Assembly (NCBI RefSeq): GCF_019343105.1
Contig: NZ_CP073764.1
Coordinates: forward strand, 1,488,001 to 1,552,000
DNA: 64,000 nucleotides
Origin: Methylovirgula sp. HY1
GTDB taxonomy: Bacteria; Pseudomonadota; Alphaproteobacteria; Rhizobiales; Beijerinckiaceae
Direction of reading: 5' to 3'
Each line of letters opens with the position of its first letter. The first letter of the stretch is position 1. A program made the translations under genes and the position numbers. The notes beneath the pieces are model-generated. The model did no database searches, was not told the DNA's origin, and was given only the letters and a program-made list of their open reading frames with translations. Below, piece after piece: positions 47,308 to 57,122 of the stretch.

Positions 47308-47564
47308 GCGATACGGATAATGTCGCCGAGGGCGAGCCGGAGGTCACGCTGTTTCCCCTGCTCGGCTATTCGACCCACACGCTGCCCGGCGCGCTCATCA
47401 TGCTGACGCTCGAAATCCCACTCGACCCGGATGCGCCCGAAGGTCCCCGGCAGCGTCTCCGGATTGGACTGCGAGCCGGAGGCGCGCGGCAATTGGCCGA
47501 GAGCCTGCTGCGCGCCGCCCAAGCTGCCGAAATGGGTCAGGCACCGTCGCCGCTGATCTGCTGA
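47304..47564 (+). CDS. Small unknown protein coupled to pheA
   Basis: An 86-residue protein beginning [20 protein letters not shown] with a central LTLEIPLDPDAPEGPRQRLR strand pair and a C-terminal helix ARQLAESLLRAAQAAE. No family is recognised. The ATGA overlap with pheA and unbroken coding composition support a real gene at the end of the kdsB-pheA unit. Confidence 0.65.
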   Translation: MSDTDNVAEGEPEVTLFPLLGYSTHTLPGALIMLTLEIPLDPDAPEGPRQRLRIGLRAGGARQLAESLLRAAQAAEMGQAPSPLIC

Positions 47565-47731
47565 ACGCGGCGCATTTTATATGGTAAACAAGCCTGTTGG
47601 CCGAAGGCCGCCGTGACATACGAGAACCGCGGCCCGGCGCATCCTTGCCACAGATCGCCAAATTCGGCACCGGCGCATGGCAGGGATGCCAGTTTATGAC
47701 CCAAATTGATGCACCGGCCGCATTGCCGCCA

Positions 47732-47746
47732 TTAAGCTTACTTTAA
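47732..47746. promoter_or_regulatory. CtrA-type box upstream of pal
   Basis: TTAA, 7 bases (GCTTACT), TTAA fits the CtrA consensus TTAA-N7-TTAA. It is 123 bases before the pal start. The remainder of the 305-base gap (47565-47869) has no gene. Confidence 0.5.
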
Positions 47747-47869
47747 CCATTCCGACCGATGGCGACAATGCAATGGATGTTGTGAAGCTCTCATAAAGGT
47801 TGACGGAACCTTCGTTTAACCATCGGTCGCTAGGACATTATGATCCGGCAGTCTCCAAAGGAGTTACTC

Positions 47870-48364
47870 ATGAGCTTTCATCAATATGCGAGCGGGCTGA
47901 AATGGGCCGCCATTTTAGGCGCCGCTCTCATGATGACCGCTTGCGCCAAAACTCCTGCGGACCAGGGGCTCGCGGGCGGTTATGGCGTCACCACCCCTGG
48001 CACACCGCAAGATTTCACCGTGAACGTCGGCGACCGCGTCTTCTTCGATACGGATTCGAGCGATCTCACCGCGACGGCGCAGGCCACCCTCAACAAACAG
48101 GCACGCTGGCTGCAGCAATATGGCCGTTACGCAATAACCATCCAAGGCTATGCGGATGAACGCGGCACCCGTGAATATAACTTCGCGCTGGGCGCCAGAC
48201 GCGCCGAGACGGTCAAGGAATATCTGGCCGCGCGGGGCGTCGCCGCATCGCGGATCCACACGATCAGCTTCGGCAAGGAGCGGCCGGTCGCGGTCTGCAA
48301 CGACATTTCCTGCTGGTCGCAAAATCGCCGCGCCGTCACGGCGCTCGGCGGCAATCAATCGTGA
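47870..48364 (+). CDS. pal: Peptidoglycan-associated lipoprotein Pal
   Basis: A 164-residue outer-membrane lipoprotein of the Tol-Pal system. The lipobox is LMMTAC with Cys25. The OmpA-like domain has VFFDTDSSDLTATAQATLNK, QGYADERGTREYNFALGARR and FGKERPVAVC, ending NRRAVTALGG. GGAG lies 8 bases before this ATG. tolQRAB are not in the window; its usual neighbour cpoB is 7 kb away. Confidence 0.95.
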   Translation: MSFHQYASGLKWAAILGAALMMTACAKTPADQGLAGGYGVTTPGTPQDFTVNVGDRVFFDTDSSDLTATAQATLNKQARWLQQYGRYAITIQGYADERGTREYNFALGARRAETVKEYLAARGVAASRIHTISFGKERPVAVCNDISCWSQNRRAVTALGGNQS

Positions 48365-48479
48365 TGCGGGCTTGCGGCGGGCCCCCTACCGCCACCTGTA
48401 CTGGCCCAAACCACGACTAAGGTCATGACTTCGAATTCATGACCATTCCATGAGGCACGACTCATGATCCCGCTTAGCC

Positions 48480-48510
48480 GGCGCTCCTTTATGGAGCGCC
48501 GTTTTTTTTT
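48480..48510 (+). terminator. Rho-independent terminator after pal
   Basis: GGCGCTCC-TTTAT-GGAGCGCC followed by G and nine T. It lies 116 bases after pal. Before it, GGTCATGA and TCATGACC (48421-48444) form another 8-bp dyad of unknown use. Confidence 0.88.
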
Positions 48511-48564
48511 GCTTGGCGCAATTTTGATCTGGTGGCCGGCGCGGCACCAGCGTAGCTTTGTCAG

Positions 48565-48969
48565 ATGGGCGTCACGATCTATCACAACCCTTCCTGTGGC
48601 ACGTCACGCAAGGTGCTCGGCTTTCTGCGTGATGCCGGCATCGAACCGACAATCATCCTCTATCTCAAGACGCCCCCGACAAAAGTAGAGCTGACCGAGC
48701 TTCTGAAACGCATGAAGATCAAGCCGCGCGCGCTGCTACGCCGCCGCGGGACGCCCTATGACGAATTGGGCCTCGGCGATGAGGGCCTCACGGACGCTGC
48801 GCTCATCGACGCGATGGTCGAACATCCGATCCTGATCGAGCGGCCGATCGTTGTCGCCGAGAAAGGCGCCGTGCTGTGCCGGCCGCCCGAACGCGTCCAT
48901 GAGATCTTGCCCGGCAAGCAAGCGGCCACCCAACCCGCCGGCCAATCTGCTTCGAAACCAAGCAAATAA
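48565..48969 (+). CDS. ArsC-family arsenate reductase-like protein
   Basis: A 134-residue thioredoxin-fold protein of the glutaredoxin-dependent ArsC family: YHNPSCGTSRKVLGFLR with the reactive cysteine (C11), then LKTPPTKVELTELLKRM, HPILIERPIVV and a PPERVHEIL end. The C-terminal 20 residues are Ala/Gln/Ser-rich and extra. No ars operon is near, so arsenate reduction is the family assignment rather than a proven role. Confidence 0.9.
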   Translation: MGVTIYHNPSCGTSRKVLGFLRDAGIEPTIILYLKTPPTKVELTELLKRMKIKPRALLRRRGTPYDELGLGDEGLTDAALIDAMVEHPILIERPIVVAEKGAVLCRPPERVHEILPGKQAATQPAGQSASKPSK

Positions 48970-49130
48970 ACCGCGTCACCCGTGTCACACAAATGTGAAG
49001 CTCGCCTTGGCGAATAGTGCCTTCGCCTTCGGCAATGACTCTGTTTACCTGTTGGAATGCCGTCGGCGTTGCGACGCTACCGACGCCGAAGACGGAAAAT
49101 AGCGGCATTTTCAAAAGCGAGGATATCAAA

Positions 49131-49589
49131 ATGATCCGCTTCACTTTGAACGGAAAGCCGCAGGAGCTCGATTCGACGCCGGAAAAGCCCCTACTCTGGG
49201 TTCTGCGCGACGAACTCGAATTGACCGGCACCAAATTCGGTTGCGGCGCCGCTCTTTGCGGCGCTTGCACCGTCCATATCGACGGTCAGCCTGCACGTGC
49301 CTGCATCACCCAAATCTCCGATGTTGCCGGAAAGGCGGTCACGACCATTGAAGGCGTAAGCGGGCATATCGCCGAGATCGTGCAAACGAGCTGGACCAAG
49401 CTCGACGTTCCGCAATGCGGCTATTGCCAATCAGGCCAGGTCATGGCCGCGATCGCCTTGCTCACAATGAACAAGACGCCGCGCGACGCGGACATTGACG
49501 ATGCAATGAGCGGCAATCTGTGCCGCTGCAATACTTATCAGCGGATTCGCGCAGCCGTGCATGATGCCGCCAAAAGATTGGGAGCCTGA
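49131..49589 (+). CDS. iorA: (2Fe-2S) subunit of molybdenum hydroxylase, IorA-like
   Basis: A 152-residue electron-transfer subunit. The plant-type cluster is bound by FGCGAALCGACTVHIDG...AC and the second by PQCGYCQSGQ...GNLCRCNTYQRIR. It works with the molybdopterin subunit encoded one base downstream. The start at 49131 (MIRFTLNGKPQ) is the family start; the frame opens at 49017. Confidence 0.93.
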   Translation: MIRFTLNGKPQELDSTPEKPLLWVLRDELELTGTKFGCGAALCGACTVHIDGQPARACITQISDVAGKAVTTIEGVSGHIAEIVQTSWTKLDVPQCGYCQSGQVMAAIALLTMNKTPRDADIDDAMSGNLCRCNTYQRIRAAVHDAAKRLGA

Positions 49590-49590
49590 G

Positions 49591-51774
49591 ATGCTCGTGA
49601 ACTCACTCATACAGCGGCTCGCTCAGCCGGAGCTTTCGCGCCGCGGCTTCCTCATCGGTGCGACCGCTGTCGGATCGAGCCTCGTCGTCGGCTATGCGCA
49701 TGCAGCGGAAGGTCCCGCCGGCAACGCCGCGATTAATCCCTTCGACGGCTATGTGAAGATCGACGCCGATAATCACACCACCATCTATTCCGCGCATATG
49801 GATATGGGCCAAGGCATCTATTTCTGCGACGCCACTCTGGTTCAAGACGAACTCGATGCCGATTGGGCAACGCTCACCGTCGACGGCGGCTTCGGCAACG
49901 ATCGGCTTTACGGCAATATTGCCTGGGGCGGCACGATACAAGGCACCGGCGGATCCACCGGTACCTTCTCGTCATGGGAGCGCTACCGCAAGGCCGGCGC
50001 CATGGCCCGTACCATGCTGATCGCCGCGGCGGCGGCAGCCTGGAAAGTCCCGGCGCATGAGATCGTCGCGACGAAAGGCGTGCTGAGCCACGCGAGCGGA
50101 AAATCGGCTTCTTACGGCGCCATGGCCGCCGCAGCGGCGCATATGCCGGTGCCGCAGAGCGTGGTGCTCAAAACCCGCAAGGACTGGCTCTATATCGGCG
50201 ACGCCGCGCTGCCGCGTTATGACTCGGCGCGCAAAGCCGAAGGACGCCAGAATTTTACCATCGACGTGCATCTGCCGAAAATGCTGACGGCGGTGATGAT
50301 CCATCCGCCACGCTTTGGCGCGACATTGAAGAGCTTTGATGCCAGTAAGGCAAAGAAGGTCAAGGGCGTCGTTGATGTCGTTGCGATCCCGCGCGGTATC
50401 GCCGTCGTCGCCACCGGCATGTGGGAAGCCTTGCAGGGCCGCGCTCAGGTCACCGCAGAATGGGACGAGAGCCACATCGAAGGGCGCAGCTCGCCCGATA
50501 TTCTCGCCGAATATCGAGCCGCAGCTGACAGGGGCGGCGAAGCCGTCGCCAAGAACATCGGTGATGTCGCCGCTGCTTTGGCTGCACCGGGCGGCAGGAT
50601 CATCGAGGCGCGCTATGAATTCCCCTATCTCGCGCATGCCGCGCTCGAACCTTTGAATGCCGTGGCACGGATGAATGAGAATGGAACGCTCGAAGTCTGG
50701 GGCGGCCATCAAATGCCCGACATTTATCAGGCGGCCGCGGCGAAGGTCGCCGGCATCCCTGTGGAGAAAGTCATTCTTCATGTCATGAAGACCGGCGGCG
50801 GTTTCGGCCGTCGTGCCGTAACCGACGCCGATATCATCGTCGAGGCCGTCGGCGTCGCCAAAGCGATCGGTTGGAAAGCACCAGTGAAAGTGCAATGGGC
50901 GCGCGAAGACGATATGCGCGGCGGCCGCTATCGGCCGGCCTTCGTCCATAAGCTCAAAGCCGTCTTCGACAATCAAGGCGCGCTGGTCGGGCTGCATGAC
51001 ACGCTGGTCGGCCAATCGATCATGAAAGGCACGCCCTTTGCCGCCGCCTATGTCAAGAACGGGGTCGACGCGACCTCGGTCGAGGGCATGGCGAACCAGC
51101 CCTATGCCATTCCCAATTTTCGTGTCGATCTAACGACGCCGGAAAGCAAAGTGCCGGTGCTCTGGTGGCGCTCGGTCGGTTCGAGCCATACGGCCTATGC
51201 GCTCGAATGTTTCATGGACGAGCTTGCCGAAGCCGCAGGAAAAGACCCGCTCGCGTTCCGTCTTGCTCTGCTGCAGGACAAGCCGCGCCATGTCGCGGTC
51301 TTGAAGCTCGCGGCGGAAAAGGCCGGCTGGGGCAAGCCGCTCCCCGCCGGGCATGCGCATGGCATTGCGCTCGCCGAATCCTTCCAGACCTACGTCGCGC
51401 AAGTCGTCGAAGTGTCGATGCAGGGCAAGAACGTCAAAGTTCATCGCGTCACCTGCGCTGTGGATTGCGGCATCGCCGTCAACCCGGATCAGGTCAAAGC
51501 GCAGATGCAAGGCGGCATAGGCTTCGGCCTCGGCGCGATCTTAAAATCGCAGATCACTTTCGATCACGGCAAGGTGGTGCAAGGCAATTTCGACACGTAC
51601 CAAGTGCTGGCTCTCAACGAGATGCCGCAGGTCGAGGTCCATATCGTGCCGTCGGACGAGCATCCCACCGGTGTTGGCGAACCAGGCGTTCCACCGATCG
51701 GACCGGCGGTGGCCAATGCGGTCTATCAATTGACCAAGACGCGGATCAGAAGCCTGCCGTTCGTGAAGGCGTAG
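49591..51774 (+). CDS. iorB: Molybdopterin subunit, isoquinoline 1-oxidoreductase-like
   Basis: A 727-residue xanthine-oxidase-family protein. An N-terminal twin-arginine signal ([16 protein letters not shown]) sends it to the periplasm, as in IorB and membrane-linked aldehyde dehydrogenases. Cofactor motifs: [17 protein letters not shown] and a late [17 protein letters not shown] with the catalytic glutamate. Substrate could be an aldehyde or N-heterocycle. There is no cytochrome c subunit beside it, so the electron acceptor is unknown. Confidence 0.9.
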   Translation: MLVNSLIQRLAQPELSRRGFLIGATAVGSSLVVGYAHAAEGPAGNAAINPFDGYVKIDADNHTTIYSAHMDMGQGIYFCDATLVQDELDADWATLTVDGGFGNDRLYGNIAWGGTIQGTGGSTGTFSSWERYRKAGAMARTMLIAAAAAAWKVPAHEIVATKGVLSHASGKSASYGAMAAAAAHMPVPQSVVLKTRKDWLYIGDAALPRYDSARKAEGRQNFTIDVHLPKMLTAVMIHPPRFGATLKSFDASKAKKVKGVVDVVAIPRGIAVVATGMWEALQGRAQVTAEWDESHIEGRSSPDILAEYRAAADRGGEAVAKNIGDVAAALAAPGGRIIEARYEFPYLAHAALEPLNAVARMNENGTLEVWGGHQMPDIYQAAAAKVAGIPVEKVILHVMKTGGGFGRRAVTDADIIVEAVGVAKAIGWKAPVKVQWAREDDMRGGRYRPAFVHKLKAVFDNQGALVGLHDTLVGQSIMKGTPFAAAYVKNGVDATSVEGMANQPYAIPNFRVDLTTPESKVPVLWWRSVGSSHTAYALECFMDELAEAAGKDPLAFRLALLQDKPRHVAVLKLAAEKAGWGKPLPAGHAHGIALAESFQTYVAQVVEVSMQGKNVKVHRVTCAVDCGIAVNPDQVKAQMQGGIGFGLGAILKSQITFDHGKVVQGNFDTYQVLALNEMPQVEVHIVPSDEHPTGVGEPGVPPIGPAVANAVYQLTKTRIRSLPFVKA

Positions 51775-51815
51775 TCGGAACTCTTCGCCTTGCGACACCA
51801 GGGTTGATCCATAAG

Positions 51816-51851
51816 AAAAGCCCCGACGCTTTTAAAGCATCGGGGCTTTTT
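51816..51851. terminator. Bidirectional terminator between iorB and ftsH
   Basis: AAAAGCCCCGA and TCGGGGCTTTTT form an 11-bp stem, A-rich on one side and T-rich on the other, between convergent genes, so it can end transcription from both. Confidence 0.88.
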
Positions 51852-51886
51852 CATTATCGACGTTTGACCGACACGCGTATCGCGCC

Positions 51887-53812
51887 TCAAACCTGCGGCT
51901 GCGGCTCCAGCCCCGGCTCGGGGCCAGGCTTCGGCCGACTGCCTGTCGTCGGCACCGGCGAAGGACGCGGCGGCGGCGGCGGCAGCGGCTCACCCGCATC
52001 GCGCACCGGCGGCCGGCCCTGGAACAGAGCCATGATCTCGTCGCCCGTCAGCGTCTCATATTCGAGCAGCCCTTTGGCGAGGATCTCCAGCTCATGGCGC
52101 TTCTCGGTGATGATCCTTGTTGCATCGGCGAGCCCCGACTCGACAAGGCGGCGCACTTCGGCATCGATCTTCTGCGAGGTCGATTCCGAAATATTCTGCT
52201 GCCGGCCCATCGAATAGCCCAAGAAGACCTCTTCCTGGTTTTCGCCATACATGACGGTGCCGAGCTCGTCGGAGAAGCCCCAGCGCGTTACCATGGCGCG
52301 CGCGAGCTTCGTCGCCTGCTCGATGTCGGACTGCGCGCCCGACGTCACCTTGTCCTTGCCGAAGATGATCTCTTCGGAGACGCGACCACCCATCAGCACG
52401 GCGAGCCGCGAGGTCATCTGCTCATAGCTCATCGACAGCTTGTCGCGCTCCGGCAACTGCATGACCATGCCGAGGGCACGGCCACGCGGGATGATCGTCG
52501 CCTTATGGACAGGATCCGTCGCCGGCACATTGAGCGCGACGATCGCATGGCCGCCCTCGTGATACGCCGTCAGGATCTTTTCCTGCTCGGTCATCACGAG
52601 AGTGCGCCGCTCGGCGCCCATCATGATCTTGTCTTTGGCGTCCTCGAATTCGGCCATGGTGACGATGCGCTTGCCGCGCCGCGCCGCGAGAAGTGCCGCC
52701 TCATTGACCAGATTCATGAGATCGGCGCCGGAAAATCCGGGCGTCCCACGCGCCACGACCTTGAGATCCACTTCCGGCGAAAGCGGCACTTTGCGCACAT
52801 GCACCTTAAGAATGCGCTCGCGGCCGATGACGTCGGGATTGGGCACGACGATCTGGCGGTCGAAACGGCCCGGCCGCAGCAAGGCGGGATCGAGCACGTC
52901 CGGCCGGTTCGTCGCGGCTATGAGGATGATCCCCTCATTGGCGTCGAAGCCGTCCATCTCGACGAGCAGCTGGTTCAAAGTCTGTTCGCGTTCGTCATTG
53001 CCGCCGCCGAGACCGGCGCCGCGATGCCGGCCGACGGCATCGATTTCGTCGATGAAGATGATGCAAGGCGCGTTCTTCTTCGCCTGCTCGAACATGTCGC
53101 GCACGCGGCTCGCACCGACACCGACGAACATTTCGACGAAATCGGAACCCGAGATGGTGAAGAACGGCACGTTGGCTTCGCCGGCAATGGCCCGCGCAAG
53201 CAAGGTCTTGCCGGTCCCCGGCGGCCCGACGAGCAGCACGCCGCGCGGTATTCGGCCGCCAAGCCTTTGGAATTTTTGCGGATCGCGCAGAAACTCGACA
53301 ATTTCCTGAAGGTCTTCCTTAGCCTCGTCGACGCCGGCGACATCCTCGAAGGTGACCCTCCCATGCGCCTCCGTCAGCAATTTCGCCTTGGATTTGCCAA
53401 AGCCCATCGCCTTCCCGCCGGCTCCCTGCATCTGCCGGGACAGGAAGATCCAGACGCCCAAGAAGGCGAGCAGCGGCAGACCGTTGACGAGAAGCGTCAC
53501 GAGCCAGCTATTGCCGTCCGACGGCGGCTTCGCCGTGATCGACACGTTCTTCTTGTAGAGATTTTGCACCAAAGTCGGGTCGTTCGGCGCATAGGTCGAG
53601 AAGGCACGGTTATCGGTAAAGTGACCGTTGATCTCGTTGCCGGAGATCGTCACTTCCCGAACGTGGCCTTGATCAACCTCGTTCAAGAGCTGGCTGAAAG
53701 TGATATCCTGCGTCGGCGGTCGCTGGCCCGGGTTCTGGAACAGCATGACTAAAGCAACGACAAGCAGGAATATGATCACCCAAAGCGCAAAATTCCTGAA
53801 ATTTGGATTCAT
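51887..53812 (-). CDS. ftsH: ATP-dependent zinc metalloprotease FtsH
   Basis: A 641-residue membrane AAA+ protease. Two N-terminal helices (7-25, about 105-125) flank the periplasmic domain. GPPGTGKT (Walker A), [11 protein letters not shown] (Walker B), the second-region-of-homology [20 protein letters not shown], and the zinc site YHEGGHAI. The tail is proline-rich. It degrades membrane and short-lived cytoplasmic proteins. tilS lies 122 bases upstream in the same direction. Confidence 0.97.
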   Translation of the reverse strand: MNPNFRNFALWVIIFLLVVALVMLFQNPGQRPPTQDITFSQLLNEVDQGHVREVTISGNEINGHFTDNRAFSTYAPNDPTLVQNLYKKNVSITAKPPSDGNSWLVTLLVNGLPLLAFLGVWIFLSRQMQGAGGKAMGFGKSKAKLLTEAHGRVTFEDVAGVDEAKEDLQEIVEFLRDPQKFQRLGGRIPRGVLLVGPPGTGKTLLARAIAGEANVPFFTISGSDFVEMFVGVGASRVRDMFEQAKKNAPCIIFIDEIDAVGRHRGAGLGGGNDEREQTLNQLLVEMDGFDANEGIILIAATNRPDVLDPALLRPGRFDRQIVVPNPDVIGRERILKVHVRKVPLSPEVDLKVVARGTPGFSGADLMNLVNEAALLAARRGKRIVTMAEFEDAKDKIMMGAERRTLVMTEQEKILTAYHEGGHAIVALNVPATDPVHKATIIPRGRALGMVMQLPERDKLSMSYEQMTSRLAVLMGGRVSEEIIFGKDKVTSGAQSDIEQATKLARAMVTRWGFSDELGTVMYGENQEEVFLGYSMGRQQNISESTSQKIDAEVRRLVESGLADATRIITEKRHELEILAKGLLEYETLTGDEIMALFQGRPPVRDAGEPLPPPPPRPSPVPTTGSRPKPGPEPGLEPQPQV

Positions 53813-53934
53813 CTTCTACCTGCGACAGGAGATTTGCTGGCCGCAAACCCCCGCTCAATAAAGGACACCAGCGGTGCATTGAACGACCAATGTAGGCGCC
53901 GGAAGGGGGCTTGCCAAGGGAGCTTGTCCAGATG

Positions 53935-55029
53935 TTACCGATCTGAGCATAGAAGCGGAGCGACGCGCGTCGCGGCTTCCTGCAAAGATGCGTGGTCGCC
54001 TGATTTGGTCGCCTGACGACCCCTTCGGCGCGGATTTTCGCTGCGAACCGTTAATACTCCGCCACGATCGAGAACCAGTGCCTTGCCGGCAAGACTGCCG
54101 CACCAAGCCGCATCTTGTCGCAACGCCGCCTGTAAAGAGGCCGTGAGGGTTTCGAGCCGGTCGAGACGCAGCGGCCGATCCGTGCCGAGAAAGCGGATCT
54201 CGGCTTCGATCAACCGCGCCAAAATTTCGGCGGGCTCATCCTTGAACGCACGCATTGGGGCGCAAAATGTGCCGCCGACACGTGTTGCAGGCAAAGCGGA
54301 ACGCAACTTTCGCATGCATGCATCGAGTGCGGCATCCGCGCGTTCGGCGCGCCGGCCGAGCCGCAAAAGCGCGTCACGATCGAGCCCTTCCGCGGCAAGG
54401 ATCGGCGCCAGCTTGCGCAAGCGCGCGCGCGCATAGGCCAAATTCTCGTTCGAAGCGTCGCGGAAATAGGGATGGCCATGCGCTTCGCAGACACCAATCA
54501 AGGCATCTTTGGGGCAATCGAGCAAAGGCCGCAAATGCACCAGATTGCCCCGCTCCGCCGCGTCGGACATGCCGGCAAGACCGGAAAGTCCGCTGCCGCG
54601 CAGCAGACGGAAAAGGATCGTTTCGGCCTGATCATCGGCGTGATGCGCCGTCAAAACATAATCGGCGCCGATCGCCCGCGCATGCGCAAAAAGGAGCGCA
54701 TAGCGCGCCTCGCGCGCCCGCTCCTGAATCGCCGCCTTCGGCTTTTCCCCCTGCCAGTCGAGAATATGATGCGGCAATCCGAGCGCCGCGGCCCAGCCTG
54801 CGACGGCTTCCGCTTCCTGGCGCGATTGCGGGCGCAGCCCATGATCGACAGTCGCCACGGCAAGCCTCGCCGCGGCCTTGTCTTGGCCGCCTGAAGCTTG
54901 GACCCAAGCATGGGCAAGCAGCATCAAGGCTACGGAATCGGGGCCGCCGGAGACGGCCAGCAAGGCGCCGCGCGCCTGCTTCAGCGGCGCAAAACGTTCA
55001 GCAAGATCCGCCGGCCCGAAAGTTTCCAA
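53935..55029 (-). CDS. tilS: tRNA(Ile)-lysidine synthase
   Basis: A 364-residue N-type ATP pyrophosphatase that makes lysidine at position 34 of tRNA-Ile(CAU). AVSGGPDSVALMLLAHAW (P-loop), VDHGLRPQSRQEAEAV, LTAHHADDQAETILFRLLRG and LRPLLDCPK are the family motifs. The C-terminal part is shorter than in Escherichia coli, as is usual for alphaproteobacteria. Confidence 0.95.
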   Translation of the reverse strand: METFGPADLAERFAPLKQARGALLAVSGGPDSVALMLLAHAWVQASGGQDKAAARLAVATVDHGLRPQSRQEAEAVAGWAAALGLPHHILDWQGEKPKAAIQERAREARYALLFAHARAIGADYVLTAHHADDQAETILFRLLRGSGLSGLAGMSDAAERGNLVHLRPLLDCPKDALIGVCEAHGHPYFRDASNENLAYARARLRKLAPILAAEGLDRDALLRLGRRAERADAALDACMRKLRSALPATRVGGTFCAPMRAFKDEPAEILARLIEAEIRFLGTDRPLRLDRLETLTASLQAALRQDAAWCGSLAGKALVLDRGGVLTVRSENPRRRGRQATKSGDHASLQEAATRVAPLLCSDR

Positions 55030-55119
55030 AACAAAGCTCCAAACTGGCGCAGGGACATGGCCGCGCCAGACGCATTCGGCTGCCGTGGCCGCGCACCGTG
55101 AGGGCGCGCCAGCGCGGCC

Positions 55120-56295
55120 TCAGCATTGCGCGCGTTTCGCCGCCCGTTCGGCCCCTGCCTTGACCGCCGCCGAAGCATTCGGATATTTGCGCGGCACCTC
55201 ATTGAAGGTCGCGCAAGCCTGTTCTTTCGCGCCCAGGGCACGCAGAGATTCGCCAAGCCGGAGCATGGCTTCGGGCGCGCGCGGCGAATTCGCATAATGC
55301 GCCGAGATCTTCAAATATTGCTCGGCTGCCTCACGCTGGCGACCGCGCAAATAATAGGTCTCGCCAAGATAATAAAGGGCGTCCGATGTGCGCCGGCTCT
55401 TTGGATTTTTGGCGAGATAAGCAGCAAAGCTCTTTTCCGCGTCCTCATAGTCCTTCTGCTTCAGGTAGGCGAGCGCGAGATCATATTCCTCTTTGGGAGA
55501 CTTGGCCTGGTCGGCGATCACGGTGCCGTTCGGCGTCGTAACGGCGGCTTGCATCCCCGGCACGGCCGAAGAGGCGCCCGGCGTGGCGCCGCCCACGGTC
55601 GCTGGACCGGGCATGGCCGAAGAGGTGGATGCCGCGGCGCCACCGGACTTGAGCGGGCTGCTCAAGAGATTGATAGGCGCATCGCTCGCATCGGCATCGG
55701 TGGCGCCCGGCGCGGCGCCAGCGTCCGCGGCTCCACCGTCCGGCGACCCGAGGGGACGCGGCACGCCCGGCGCATTGGGATCCGCGGCCGGATTGAAAGC
55801 ATCATCACGCGATTGGGTCCCGGTGCCTGCGGCCGTCGCGACCGACGGCGTCGCCAAGGCTGGGTCAGGCAGCGCGCTCCGCTTTTGGAACGACTTCGCC
55901 CCGCGCTTGCCGGAAATTTCCTGGAACCGGAATTCCATGTCCTGCTGAAATTTGCGCAATTGATCCTGGAGCTGCCGATTGGCAAACTGAAGCTCTTCGA
56001 TCTTTCCGTTGAGCTGGCGGACTTGGTCTTCGAGGTGGCCGACCCGCACCACGACGCTCGAGGGTGGGGTGTCGGCGCCGCCGTCCCCAGAGCCCCCGAC
56101 GTCGGCTGGCGGCAAACCATAGCCCTGGGCGATTTCCACACCTACGGAACGGGCGGCAGCAGCGCCGCTCTGATCCTGCGTTGCATGCCGCAAAAACGGC
56201 TCGGCCTGCACCGCGACCGGCAAAACCACCACTCCGGCGCCCGCCAACCCCGTGGCAAGCCCCCACACCACCAAAGCCCTCGTCAAACGAGCCAT
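55120..56295 (-). CDS. cpoB: Cell division coordinator CpoB (YbgF)
   Basis: A 391-residue periplasmic protein of the Tol-Pal system. Signal peptide (MARLTRALVVWGLATGLAGA, cleaved near VQAEP), a coiled coil at about 90-145 (HLEDQVRQLNGKIEELQFAN), a long Ala/Gly/Pro linker (150-265), and C-terminal TPR repeats (YDLALAYLKQKDYEDAEKSF, then DALYYLGETYYLRGRQREAA). The linker makes it longer than usual. The start at 56295 was chosen because the signal follows directly; upstream in-frame ATGs to 56352 are possible. Confidence 0.9.
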   Translation of the reverse strand: MARLTRALVVWGLATGLAGAGVVVLPVAVQAEPFLRHATQDQSGAAAARSVGVEIAQGYGLPPADVGGSGDGGADTPPSSVVVRVGHLEDQVRQLNGKIEELQFANRQLQDQLRKFQQDMEFRFQEISGKRGAKSFQKRSALPDPALATPSVATAAGTGTQSRDDAFNPAADPNAPGVPRPLGSPDGGAADAGAAPGATDADASDAPINLLSSPLKSGGAAASTSSAMPGPATVGGATPGASSAVPGMQAAVTTPNGTVIADQAKSPKEEYDLALAYLKQKDYEDAEKSFAAYLAKNPKSRRTSDALYYLGETYYLRGRQREAAEQYLKISAHYANSPRAPEAMLRLGESLRALGAKEQACATFNEVPRKYPNASAAVKAGAERAAKRAQC

Positions 56296-56419
56296 TGCGA
56301 AAAGATCCCAGGTCATCTCAAGTGTCCGCATCATAAAGCATAGTTCGGCCAAAGTTTGGAGATGGCCGCCGAATTTGTTCTTCTTCCCCCGAAGGCTCCG
56401 CGAAAGCCAACGGATAGCG

Positions 56420-56549
56420 CATGAACGGACCGCCTCGGCAAAGGAAATGCGGGTTCGCGCCGAATTGCGCTAAGAGGAACCATTGAACGCCACAGCCTTT
56501 CTAAAGCTAAGATCAAGCTGTTAGAAAGCTTCGCTAAAATCCATATCAT
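56420..56549. repeat. Intergenic repeat with hairpin, copy A
   Basis: About 130 bases, shared with 58881-59012 and starting CATGAAC[C]GGA. It contains a TTCGCGCCGAATTGCGCTAA block identical in both copies and a hairpin CTTTCTAA (56497-56504) / TTAGAAAG (56521-56528) with an inner AGCT/AGCT. The rest of 56296-56804 shows no gene. Confidence 0.7.
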
Positions 56550-56804
56550 AGCGTGGCGGTGCGGGCAGCGCTGCCAGCACTTGCGAAGATGGAGCGGCAT
56601 CCCCGAAAATTATATCCACGTCCTGCGCACCCTGGCTTCCGCCGGAGGGTAACGCAGCGGTCGAGGACGGCCCGGCGCGAGTTGATGTCCCGAGCCGATG
56701 TTAGATGACTACTGGATCACCAATTTACGGTTTCTTATTCGTTAGTGCTTAGGTTTGGTATGCAGCCCTCTCGCAACGGCTCGCTCCCCTAAGAGGCTTC
56801 CGCC

Positions 56805-57122
56805 GTGTCGCGCGTGGGTCCAATTTTTCTGTGCGTCCTCGTCTTCTGCGCCGGATTGGCGGGGAGTCTGTTGGCCGCTGCACCCAACGACGACAGCGCT
56901 GTCGCCGCTGTCTTTCCGCCTTGGTGGTCTGCGACGCAGAGCTTTGCGGCAGCGGCAAGCGCCGGGGACATTCGTGGCAGCGGCGCGCTTCCCTTCGTCC
57001 TCGTCGTGCAATCTGAACATAAAGGCCTCAATCGGAGGCTTTACGCGGCCGGGGCTCTTCTGCTCATAAACCCGCTCGGCTGGATCGGCTGTGGCCAACC
57101 AATGAAGAACCAAAATGTCTGA
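56805..57122 (+). CDS. Small membrane protein coupled to chemoreceptor
   Basis: A 105-residue protein. An N-terminal hydrophobic helix (PIFLCVLVFCAGLAGSLLAA), a conserved-looking FPPWWSATQSFAAAASAGDI, then LPFVLVV and a second helix RLYAAGALLLINPLGWIGCG. No family is known to me. It overlaps the chemoreceptor start by 8 bases, so the two proteins are probably made together. A role in receptor signalling is a guess from position. Confidence 0.7.
   Translation: MSRVGPIFLCVLVFCAGLAGSLLAAAPNDDSAVAAVFPPWWSATQSFAAAASAGDIRGSGALPFVLVVQSEHKGLNRRLYAAGALLLINPLGWIGCGQPMKNQNV

Noticed and set aside
52094..53752. 552-residue open frame antisense to ftsH
   Set aside because: A shadow of FtsH; its His/Arg/Asp-rich pattern follows the complementary codons.
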